Of a stretch of 33,486 nt of DNA, positions 13,416-20,504 are shown piece after piece. The stretch covers positions 1 through 33,486 of the forward strand of contig OMUH01000008.1 in the NCBI GenBank assembly GCA_900314195.1, in the 5' to 3' direction. The stretch is from an uncultured Prevotella sp. GTDB lineage: Bacteria > Bacteroidota > Bacteroidia > Bacteroidales > Bacteroidaceae. Below the pieces are notes generated by a model. The model saw only the letters and a program-made list of their open reading frames with translations. It was not told the DNA's origin and did not search any database. A program made the position numbers and the translations under genes. Position 1 is the stretch's first letter. Each line of letters opens with the position of its first letter.

Positions 13416-14240
13416 TTACATATCCGCTTTTATTTTTCTGATGAAATTGTCTAATGTAGTCAGATTGTACATATTCGGTATAATACGATAAGCCTCTTCC
13501 AATTTGTTTTTTGCAGACAGCCATCCCTGCCCGTCTGTTATCCAAACAAACTCAAAATTTGGTATAGAATTTATCTTCGGACCGATGTCAGAATAAGAGC
13601 GGGCCACTTCATTCAACTTAGAGCCACCACTGCTATAAAAATTAACCTCTAACAGATAAGTCATAACCTTTGTTTGAACAACAAAGTCAAATCTTTTATT
13701 ATCTTTTCCAAGTATTCTCAATTCCGAAAAATCTGTTGAATCAACTTCTCTCTTATAACGCACATTGTTGGCACGCAAGATTTGAGCTATTCTGTCGGCC
13801 ATTAATTCTCCGCTTCTGTTTTTTCTTGAATGCGTATCAAGGCCGACTTCAACACCAAACACATAATCAACAAGGTTCTTTATCTTTCTGGATTGAAACA
13901 TATTTTGCAGACCTGTTTCACGGATAAAAGTAATAACGCCATCTACAGATGTGAAGAAAGATTCAATAGGTATCAGTGTTCCTTCGTCCGTTATAACTTT
14001 TTTATTATCTCGAACTGCAATTAAAATATTCAAAACAGAAAAAGCTTGTGGCGACTGTTCCCAAACAAAGCGAACAGCCTGCTCTGTATTTTGTTTACCC
14101 AAAAGAAAATTCAGCTGATTAAGCTTAAATTCTACTTCACTTACATTCTTCGTGACCTTGGAAAAATCAACGAAAAAACCCAGCGTCGCATTAGTTTCCT
14201 TTAATTGTGAAAGGAATAATTCAAAATTCGTTTTCAACAT
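13416..14240 (-). CDS. dpnB: DpnII/MboI-family type II restriction endonuclease
   Basis: The 274-residue protein matches the DpnII/MboI family (PF04556). It contains the conserved GLDTHSRKNRSGELM (133-147), which sits in the characteristic 'GLDTxxRKNRxG' motif, and the nuclease core KRFDFVVQTK...YLLEVNFYSSGGSKLNE with Asp185 and Glu198 as likely metal ligands in a PD-(D/E)xK-like site. It then has EFVWITDGQGW. The enzyme should cut unmethylated GATC. The gene lies between two methylase genes (28 bp after the first, 79 bp before the second), the M-R-M order I associate with MboI rather than the M-M-R order of DpnII. AT-rich codon use differs from flanking genes, consistent with horizontal transfer. 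Confidence 0.9.
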   Translation of the reverse strand: MLKTNFELFLSQLKETNATLGFFVDFSKVTKNVSEVEFKLNQLNFLLGKQNTEQAVRFVWEQSPQAFSVLNILIAVRDNKKVITDEGTLIPIESFFTSVDGVITFIRETGLQNMFQSRKIKNLVDYVFGVEVGLDTHSRKNRSGELMADRIAQILRANNVRYKREVDSTDFSELRILGKDNKRFDFVVQTKVMTYLLEVNFYSSGGSKLNEVARSYSDIGPKINSIPNFEFVWITDGQGWLSAKNKLEEAYRIIPNMYNLTTLDNFIRKIKADM

Positions 14241-14268
14241 TTCTTTTCATATAAGGTTTTAAAACGGA

Positions 14269-15195
14269 TTAAATTTTTAATTTATAATCATTATGAATAA
14301 GCAACTCAGTAAGTCTGCCACGTTTTGACGCATCCGAATTTATTGATCGCGTAGCCGTAACTCGTTCTATATGAAACATAAAATATATTTTTTCAAAGAA
14401 ACTATCGTTGCCGCTGGCTAATGAAGAATCTGAATTACTCAGCATCCACAAGCAATGTTCTTTATCAATATACTTTGAAAATTCGGCAAGTCTCTTTTGA
14501 TCGCCATCATTAAAATTACTTTTTGAATAAGCTGTAAAACTCGATGTTGCAGATATTGGACGATATGGAGGGTCAAAATAAAAGAAATTAAGCATGGTCT
14601 TATCTATATACCGGGCTGTATCAGAGAAATCACCGTTAGTTATGATAACGTCTGCAGCATTCAAAGCCTCACTGTCTGCTATTATCGTTGTCGAATTGCA
14701 GATTTTTGGATTTTTATATTTACCAAACGGCACATTAAAGTCACCTTTGCTGTTAACCCTGTATAATCCATTAAAACAAGTTTTATTAAGAAAAACAAAA
14801 CAGGCTGAATTAAAAATATCATCCAAGTTATGCTGATTGAACTTTTCGCGAATCTCAAGAAATTTTTCTTTTCTTGCCATTTCTGTCGGCAAAGATAGAT
14901 AAACAGCCTCCATATCTTTAAGGATTTCTATTAATCTTGTTGGAGCATCTTTTATTGTTTTATACAGTTTGACAAGTTCTGTATTTATGTCATTTATAAC
15001 AATTTTCTTTATATTGTGAAAATTGTTAAGCATAAAAAACAACATAGCCCCACCGCCAACAAAAGGCTCTATATAGTTAAAATCTTCTGTAAAAAGACGC
15101 TCTGGCAGAAAAGCATATAATTGATTTAACAGCTGACTTTTCCCACCGGCCCATTTAATAAAAGGCCTTACATCACATTCTGAACTTCTAATCAT
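14269..15195 (-). CDS. dpnM: Dam-family adenine methyltransferase (DpnM/MboA type)
   Basis: The 308-residue alpha-class D12 methylase (PF02086) has motif X PFIKWAGGKSQLL (11-23), motif I YIEPFVGGGAMLF (41-53), the NKTCFNGLYRVNSKGDFNVPFG block (137-158) and motif IV FFYFDPPYR (DPPY 208-211). It methylates adenine in GATC and protects the genome against the endonuclease encoded next to it. The ATG at 15195 is preferred over an in-frame TTG three codons upstream. It is the first gene of a three-gene minus-strand operon and its candidate promoter carries two GATC sites. Confidence 0.9.
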   Translation of the reverse strand: MIRSSECDVRPFIKWAGGKSQLLNQLYAFLPERLFTEDFNYIEPFVGGGAMLFFMLNNFHNIKKIVINDINTELVKLYKTIKDAPTRLIEILKDMEAVYLSLPTEMARKEKFLEIREKFNQHNLDDIFNSACFVFLNKTCFNGLYRVNSKGDFNVPFGKYKNPKICNSTTIIADSEALNAADVIITNGDFSDTARYIDKTMLNFFYFDPPYRPISATSSFTAYSKSNFNDGDQKRLAEFSKYIDKEHCLWMLSNSDSSLASGNDSFFEKIYFMFHIERVTATRSINSDASKRGRLTELLIHNDYKLKI

Positions 15196-15217
15196 AAATG
15201 GCAAAATAAATAAAAAA

Positions 15218-15241
15218 GATCAACAAAAATATTAAAAGATC
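15218..15241 (-). promoter_or_regulatory. Candidate restriction-modification promoter bracketed by GATC
   Basis: On the minus strand TATTTTTG (complement of 15224-15231) fits TAnnTTTG and lies 29 bp before the ATG at 15195. GATC sites occur on either side at 15218-15221 and 15238-15241, 20 bp apart. No clear -33 TTTG is visible. Methylation of these sites by the operon's own products could tune transcription. Confidence 0.45.
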
Positions 15242-15350
15242 ATTCTTTAACTTTATACGAAAATATTAAAACTATTCAGCATAAAAGAAATAAGAATAAA
15301 TACCATTTCAGTTTTTTATAATGCATGACCATGAGGCAATACACCATTAA

Positions 15351-15445
15351 AATCGTCCACGAAACGGTAAAAAATGCTTTTCACGGACGATTATCGCCGC
15401 TTAATCAGCCACGAGACGACAAAACATGTGTTTCGTGGCTGATTA
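15351..15445. repeat. Two adjacent inverted repeats
   Basis: AATCGTCC (15351-15358) and GGACGATT (15385-15392) form the first; TAATCAGCCACGA (15402-15414) and TCGTGGCTGATTA (15433-15445) form the second, a perfect 13-bp stem with an 18-nt loop. No T tract follows closely, so neither is a standard terminator. They lie in a stretch of about 1050 bp with no supported gene. Confidence 0.7.
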
Positions 15446-15527
15446 TAACAAATTTTAAGAGTCTTGCACTGCAATGTGACTATTAAGCGAATGCTTCTTT
15501 TCAAGTAAAAAATGACAGTTATATTTG

Positions 15528-15648
15528 CCCCATGTGGCAGTCCGCAAACTGTGAACAGCAAGAATGTGCTGCATAAGGCAAATAAATGCATTTTAATAAT
15601 GACACTTCAATATAAGGACTTTTTAAGACTGCGGACGGCCACAAGGGG
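15528..15648. repeat. 19-bp imperfect inverted repeats flanking 83 bp
   Basis: CCCCATGTGGCAGTCCGCA (15528-15546) and the reverse complement of 15630-15648 (CCCCTTGTGGCCGTCCGCA) agree at 17 of 19 positions. Ends of this kind suggest a small non-autonomous element or a stem of a structured RNA. The 83 bp between the arms hold no convincing ORF. Confidence 0.6.
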
Positions 15649-15880
15649 CGCACCCTGCACGCAGGCAACATTCATGCTGAAAAAAGCACAACTTATTTTT
15701 CACATATTATAAACGCATCAATTCAACGCGACAGATAGTTGTAAAAAATATTCAGAAGAAATTAAAGAATATTAACTAAAAATCAGCCTCAGAAAAATTT
15801 AATTGCTTTCGTTACGATTTTTTCAATATTGTATAAAACGTGCATAAATATATTATATTCGAGCAGTTTCTATGTTTTCC

Positions 15881-15947
15881 ACCCGTAAAGCAATGAGATA
15901 AATTTCTATTGCAGTGAGATAATTTTCCAAAGCATTGCTTTACGGGT
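15881..15947. repeat. 15-bp perfect inverted repeat with internal tandem motif
   Basis: ACCCGTAAAGCAATG (15881-15895) pairs perfectly with CATTGCTTTACGGGT (15933-15947). Within it, GCAATGAGATAAATTTC (15890-15906) and GCAGTGAGATAATTTTC (15911-15927) are near-identical direct repeats with a 21-bp period, and a third GCATTG falls at 15932. The layout resembles an operator or recombination site more than a terminator. Confidence 0.65.
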
Positions 15948-16091
15948 CGTAAACCACTGCTTTATTTTTCTGATTTCATTACATTATGAGTCCATTTTGC
16001 AGCTTTATTTTTGTAATAAAATCACAAGCTATTGATTATCAACATATTCTAAATCGCGTGAGAAAGCCGTTCCACACGGCCAACTGTCCGT

Positions 16092-16156
16092 CAGTTCGTT
16101 TTACGGTAAGTTTTGAAAAACGAACTGTAAGAAAAATTCAGAACAGCTGTGTTCTG
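16092..16156. repeat. Two further hairpins
   Basis: CAGTTCGTTTT (16092-16102) pairs with AAAACGAACTG (16117-16127) around a 14-nt loop, and CAGAACA (16139-16145) pairs with TGTTCTG (16150-16156) around GCTG. They sit just before the terminator of the heme operon. No gene is supported here. Confidence 0.65.
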
Positions 16157-16182
16157 TGCAATATGCAAACGCTTTATATTTG

Positions 16183-16230
16183 AAAAAATCCTGTATCTGA
16201 CGGCCGCCACGGCCGCAGATACGGGATTTT
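16183..16230 (-). terminator. Terminator of the heme-uptake operon
   Basis: On the minus strand AAAATCCCGTATCTG pairs with CAGATACAGGATTTT (one mismatch), with an inner GGCCG/CGGCC extension, followed by six T. It lies 25 bp past the hmuR stop codon at 16256. Confidence 0.85.
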
Positions 16231-16255
16231 ATTCAAGTCAACAGCTTATCGGCGC

Positions 16256-18256
16256 TCAGAACAGCTGGTCTATGTCAATAGACAGGCCGGCCATGACGTT
16301 CAGTCCGTCAGTGAGCGGACAATTCATGTAGTAGTATTTTGGCTTATAATTAAAAATGTTGTCAGCCGCGAGCGTAAACTTAACGGCCTTTTTCTTGCCA
16401 AAGGCGTAAGACGTTGACAGCTTCCACAGCGTGTATGCCGGATAATGCACCTTTGCCGTGCCCTGAGTGACGTCATAATAATTGACGAACTCCTGATTGT
16501 CAACCGACGACAAATAGCGTCCGTCAAGTGCTATGCTGAAGAGGCAGCTCTCCTGCGTGTACGGATTCAGGAACTGATGCACCCAGTCGACGTGTGCCGT
16601 TCCGGAATGGCTGCGCGACGGCAGATAAGCGTTGGCCATGCGCTGCCCTTCCTTGTCCTTGGTGTAGTCTTCGTGCACGTATGCATAAGCCAGACGCGCA
16701 GAGAGCCCGCACGACCAGTGAGCCTGCGCCGTAACGTTTGCGCCGTAGACCTTATAGTCGTCAAAGTTAATATACGGCATGTCAGGCATCTTCGATGTTG
16801 CCGTAGGATAATACGGTGCGCCGGTGCTTATCTTGTCCTTCACTTTGTTGTAATATCCTCCGACGGTGACAACATACTGCCCGTGACGGTATTCAACCGA
16901 CAGATTATGATTATGGCTGTACTCCGACTTCAAGTCAGGATTGCCGACAACATTCCATATTCCGGCCATGTCGAAGTTGTAGTATTTCTCCTTCAGCGTA
17001 GGTGCACGGAAGCCCATGCCGTAGCCAAAACGGATGTTAAGTCCTTCTACGGGCTCATAACGCAGGCTTAGCTTCGGCGTGACACGTGATATGTCGCCGT
17101 CAGAAAAATAGTCGTAGCGCACGGCACCGACAGCCTCAAGGTTTGACAGGATATTCCAGTCGTACTGTGCGAAGGCGTCAAAAGAATCCTGCTTACGCGT
17201 CAGTCCCGTCAGCTTGTTATTGTACAAATAGTCGTGCATATAGTCAGCGCCGGCCGACAGCACGTCGCCCTTGTCGCCTACGCTGAGCGTATAGAGCAGC
17301 TTGAAGGTGTTCTGCACGTTGCTGTAGTCACGGATGTCAAGCTTTGTGATGGTCTGATAGTCTGACTTGTCATACTGGTCGTAGCTGTAAGCCAGGTTTA
17401 TATTTCCGGCCTTCTGCATGTCCCACTGCGCACGCAGCCCGCCACTGAAGTCGCGGTATCTCTCGGGGGCCGTCGGCGTGCGTTTCATCTCACGGAAGAA
17501 ATAGCCGGCGCGGCCCGACAGACGCAGACGGTCTGTCGGCGTCCAGTAAACCTTATCCTGGAAGTTCCACGTCTTGTCACCGTATATGGTAGAGATGACA
17601 CGGCTGACAGGAGCATCGGCACTGTGCACGTTGTAGTTGTCCTGCGACGTGCGGGCAGCCGTCAGCATGTTGCCCCATCGTTTTCCGCCGTTCTCCAGGT
17701 CAATGCCGTAGCGCTGACTGTTGTGGCGTGCGATGCGGCCGTTGACGTTCAGCCCGAACTTCTTTGCCTTCCGGCGTGTGATGATATTGATAACGCCGCC
17801 GTTGGCATTGCTGCCGTAGACGGCCGATGCTGCTCCGCGCACAATTTCAATATGGTCGACGTTGTTCATCAGCAGACGGCTGAAGTCGACGTCGTCCATG
17901 GTCTCGCCGGCAAGGCGCTCACCGTCAACGAGCACGAGCATGCTCTGCCCGCCGAATCCGTTGAAGTTCATGTGCACTTGCTGGTTACCGGCATAGCTGA
18001 ACTCGATGCCAGGGATGGTCTGCTGCAGCAGGTCCTTGAGGTCGGTGGCATCGGTCATCTCTATCTGCCGGCGGCTTATAACCTCAGTCTGCACCGGCGA
18101 CTTTGACAACAGCTTCGGCGTACGCGTACCCGTAATGACCACCTGGTCAATATCCAGCGACTTATATATGGAGTCAGCCGCAGAACGACCGCTGTAGCTC
18201 TGGGCGCACAGACATGCCGGTACGGCCAGGAACAAAGGTATTAATGTTTTTCTCAT
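16256..18256 (-). CDS. hmuR: TonB-dependent heme receptor, HmuR-like
   Basis: The 666-residue protein has a signal peptide (to about Ala18), a plug domain (QVVITGTRTPKLLSKSPVQTE, LLQQTIPGIEF, LVLVDGERLAG, IEIVRGAASAVYGSNANGGVINIIT, residues 38-161) and a 22-strand-type barrel ending MAGLSIDIDQLF with a terminal Phe. FRAP (416-419) and NPDL (439-442) are the paired motifs of heme receptors, including HmuR of Porphyromonas gingivalis. A histidine in the plug (QVHMNF, His95) is a candidate heme ligand. It takes heme or hemoprotein-bound iron across the outer membrane using TonB energy. The gene follows hmuY by 14 bp and ends the operon at a terminator. Confidence 0.87.
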   Translation of the reverse strand: MRKTLIPLFLAVPACLCAQSYSGRSAADSIYKSLDIDQVVITGTRTPKLLSKSPVQTEVISRRQIEMTDATDLKDLLQQTIPGIEFSYAGNQQVHMNFNGFGGQSMLVLVDGERLAGETMDDVDFSRLLMNNVDHIEIVRGAASAVYGSNANGGVINIITRRKAKKFGLNVNGRIARHNSQRYGIDLENGGKRWGNMLTAARTSQDNYNVHSADAPVSRVISTIYGDKTWNFQDKVYWTPTDRLRLSGRAGYFFREMKRTPTAPERYRDFSGGLRAQWDMQKAGNINLAYSYDQYDKSDYQTITKLDIRDYSNVQNTFKLLYTLSVGDKGDVLSAGADYMHDYLYNNKLTGLTRKQDSFDAFAQYDWNILSNLEAVGAVRYDYFSDGDISRVTPKLSLRYEPVEGLNIRFGYGMGFRAPTLKEKYYNFDMAGIWNVVGNPDLKSEYSHNHNLSVEYRHGQYVVTVGGYYNKVKDKISTGAPYYPTATSKMPDMPYINFDDYKVYGANVTAQAHWSCGLSARLAYAYVHEDYTKDKEGQRMANAYLPSRSHSGTAHVDWVHQFLNPYTQESCLFSIALDGRYLSSVDNQEFVNYYDVTQGTAKVHYPAYTLWKLSTSYAFGKKKAVKFTLAADNIFNYKPKYYYMNCPLTDGLNVMAGLSIDIDQLF

Positions 18257-18270
18257 TGTCAGTCGTGGTT

Positions 18271-19053
18271 TTAATAAGGATACTTGTAGTTAATCGTCAG
18301 CCGGCATGTCTGTCCGGCCGCATTCATGTAGTTGACAAGCTGCATGGCTGCCATGTTGCCGTTCTTCAGCTTCACGAGGAAGATGTGGTTGTTGAGGACA
18401 TACGACGGCGGAAAGTTAAACTGCAGCATCGACGACAGCGGCTTGTTTATGTTTATGCCCTGGCAGCCCATGAGGCCGAGCAGCATTTTCCTGGAGTCGG
18501 CCCACACGTCGCGCTCGCTCCACTCATCGCCGGTGAACGTGGCGCCGGTGAACATGGCGCTGCTTGCCGGCAGCTCGTCAAACGAGGTATAGTTGGTCTC
18601 CAGCACCGTGGCGCCGTTGGTGCGCACGTTCTGGCGGTGGAAGGCAATGTCCCACTCTGCCGGCTCTGCCTGCGGCTTCGTGGTGCGGTAGGAACGCAGC
18701 TGATAATTGCTCATGCCCTTGCCGAACACGTCAAACCAATAGGTGTAAATGCCGGGAGCCTGCACGGTGGCGTCGCCCGTACCTGTAGAGTCGAGCTCTA
18801 TAGTGTAGGGCGTGAAATGCGTCTGGGCATATATGAGTCCTGCCGTGTCACCCTTTTCAATATACTGCTGCAAGGAGTCGAATGAGACATAATACCATGC
18901 CGTCCAGCTGCTCGCATCTATAAACAGTTCTCCTTCGACGGGTTTCACTTCCTCGCTGACAGGGTCGTCATATACATCGTCGAAAATACCATTACAGGCC
19001 ATGAGGCAAAGAATTGCCGCACAGCCTGTAAAAAGTCTTAGTAGTCTAAACAT
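18271..19053 (-). CDS. hmuY: HmuY-family heme-binding lipoprotein
   Basis: The 260-residue lipoprotein has lipobox CLMAC with Cys20. Motifs TAWYYVSFDSLQQY, GTGDATVQAPGIYTYWFDVFGKG, PAEWDIAFHRQNVRTNGA, WADSRKMLLGLMGCQGININKPLSSML and VLNNHIFLVKLKNGNMAAMQLVNYMNAAGQ-CRLTINYKYPY are those of HmuY (PF14064), a hemophore-like surface lipoprotein that takes heme from host proteins and passes it to HmuR. P. gingivalis HmuY uses two His ligands; several Prevotella homologues use Met instead. I cannot align by eye well enough to say which applies here. It lies 14 bp before hmuR. Confidence 0.87.
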   Translation of the reverse strand: MFRLLRLFTGCAAILCLMACNGIFDDVYDDPVSEEVKPVEGELFIDASSWTAWYYVSFDSLQQYIEKGDTAGLIYAQTHFTPYTIELDSTGTGDATVQAPGIYTYWFDVFGKGMSNYQLRSYRTTKPQAEPAEWDIAFHRQNVRTNGATVLETNYTSFDELPASSAMFTGATFTGDEWSERDVWADSRKMLLGLMGCQGININKPLSSMLQFNFPPSYVLNNHIFLVKLKNGNMAAMQLVNYMNAAGQTCRLTINYKYPY

Positions 19054-19101
19054 TATATTTCTTATTATGGGATGTTGGAAAATTAAGTGCTTTCTTTATT
19101 C

Positions 19102-19713
19102 TTATTCAGCCTTGAAGGTCTTCGGAGTGAACACGAAGTGAACGGAACCAATATTACCGAACCGCGTGTCAATATGAAAAGTGCCTTCGTGAGTTGCCTT
19201 GTTGATAGTGCCCGTCAGAGTAGCTGCATAGCTCTTTGTGGCATCAGTAACAGGACCGCTCATAGAAGCCTGCACGCTGTCAGGCTGTGTGCCGTCGGCC
19301 TGCTTGTTAGACAGAGTAATGTTGTCGCCGTTGTCTGTCAGGGTGATATGTGTGAGCAAGCCCTTCACGCAAGCATATCTTGTGTCAAGAATAGTATGTG
19401 TCATAACTGACGTGAACTGAAGGCTTACGGTATTGTCACCTGTAGAACGGATAACAACAGAGTCTATATTTCCGGGCACTGTATATGGCTGTACGCCGGG
19501 CATCACGTCGAACGACATTGTGTCAACGCCCTCATAAACGCCGGCAATCTGTTCTGAGAGAGATGCCTCAGCCGGAGAATACTCTATGCTCTGCACGTCA
19601 GAGAGTCTAAGAACTTCTTTAGTGCCGTCAACCTTATTGATGGTTACGGTCTGAGCCTGAGCGGCCGTGATTGCTGTGAAAGCTATTGCGATTAAAGTAA
19701 AAAACTTTTTCAT
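19102..19713 (-). CDS. Secreted calycin-like protein of the heme operon
   Basis: The 203-residue protein has a signal peptide (MKKFFTLIAIAFTAITAAQAQ). After TVTINKVDGTKEVLRLSDVQSIEY, residues 55-200 (IAGVYEGVDTMSF, DNTVSLQFTSV, LTHITLTDNGDNITLSN, ATLTGTINKATHEGTFHIDTRFG, SVHFVFTPK) fit the calycin-like domain (PF13944), a lipocalin-style barrel. Position between the first gene and hmuY (gaps 63 and 48 bp, same strand) suggests a role in heme capture or presentation. That role is inferred from neighbours only. Confidence 0.75.
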   Translation of the reverse strand: MKKFFTLIAIAFTAITAAQAQTVTINKVDGTKEVLRLSDVQSIEYSPAEASLSEQIAGVYEGVDTMSFDVMPGVQPYTVPGNIDSVVIRSTGDNTVSLQFTSVMTHTILDTRYACVKGLLTHITLTDNGDNITLSNKQADGTQPDSVQASMSGPVTDATKSYAATLTGTINKATHEGTFHIDTRFGNIGSVHFVFTPKTFKAE

Positions 19714-19776
19714 GGTATAATATTCTTTTTAAAATTTGTTTTGAAAACGGCATTTCTGCCGGTATTAGTAGGAAAA

Positions 19777-20256
19777 TTACTTTTTAATGAATTTGAACGA
19801 CTTTGCAGATGTCTTTACGACATAAACGCCTGCCGCATCGAGCTGAATATCGAGCGAGCCGTCGGCAGATACCTTTGCAGAGCCTACTGTCTGCCCGCCG
19901 AGATTGTAAACAACCACACGGCTGCCGGCCTCAAGTCCTTCGCCGTGAATGCCGTTGGCAAAAGAGAAAACGGCATTGCTGCCCGCAGCTGTCTCTACCT
20001 GGCCGATAGCTGTTGTCTCATTGTCATTGGTGAAGGTGAACGAACGATACTCTGTCAGCGGATACTCTACGGTCTGGTCACCGGCCGTAAGAATGATGTT
20101 TTCCGAACTGAATGTCACTGTTGGTTTCTCGCTTAACGCGAAGCTTGTCTTGTTGCCGTTGGCATCACTAACCGTGAGATATTCGGCAGCAGAGGCCGAC
20201 GTCAAGCCCATGGCAAGCAAGAATGCAATCGCAACGACTGATCTTCTGATATTCAT
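19777..20256 (-). CDS. Small secreted protein, first gene of the heme operon
   Basis: The 159-residue protein has a signal peptide (MNIRRSVVAIAFLLAMGLTSASA). The middle is a repeat-like beta segment (YLTVSDANGNKTSFALSEKPTVTFSSENIILTAG, EYPLTEYRSFTF), and the end (GLEAGSRVVVYNLGGQTVGSAKVSADGSLDIQLDAAGVYVVKTSAKSFKFIKK) resembles the type IX secretion-like C-terminal domain of Bacteroidales proteins. It is first after the consensus promoter at 20303. I do not know its function; co-transcription with hmuY/hmuR suggests heme or iron response. Confidence 0.7.
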   Translation of the reverse strand: MNIRRSVVAIAFLLAMGLTSASAAEYLTVSDANGNKTSFALSEKPTVTFSSENIILTAGDQTVEYPLTEYRSFTFTNDNETTAIGQVETAAGSNAVFSFANGIHGEGLEAGSRVVVYNLGGQTVGSAKVSADGSLDIQLDAAGVYVVKTSAKSFKFIKK

Positions 20257-20302
20257 GATTTAAAAAAAATAATTATTGTTTGTTATCTTGAATTAACGCT
20301 TA

Positions 20303-20333
20303 CAAAGGTAATTGTATTTTTTTTATAATCAAA
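20303..20333 (-). promoter_or_regulatory. Promoter of the heme-uptake operon
   Basis: On the minus strand TTTG (20333-20330) and TACCTTTG (20310-20303) are 19 bp apart, an exact consensus match. The first start codon is at 20256, giving a leader of about 40 nt. No Fur box was identified by eye. Confidence 0.7.
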
Positions 20334-20453
20334 TACCTAAAAGTTATTATTGTGAAAAAAAAAGATGTATTATTTCTATATTTTTTCTTAAATTAGTAAG
20401 AATAAAAATCGAAGTAGTAATTATAACAGTTAGGCAATTTATCTTTCATTCAG

Positions 20454-20484
20454 TTTCACACAGCGAACAAATTAGTTACTTTTG
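20454..20484 (+). promoter_or_regulatory. Promoter of dinB
   Basis: TTTC (20454-20457) and TACTTTTG (20477-20484) are 19 bp apart and match the consensus with one -33 change. The ATG lies 20 bp downstream, so the leader is very short. Confidence 0.5.
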
Positions 20485-20504
20485 CAAATAACAAAAAAGC
20501 AAGC

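Noticed and set aside
15528-15648. tRNA or other classical RNA gene
   Set aside because: The arms do not give a cloverleaf, there is no CCA end or T-loop motif, and I found no tRNA or rRNA signature anywhere in the window.
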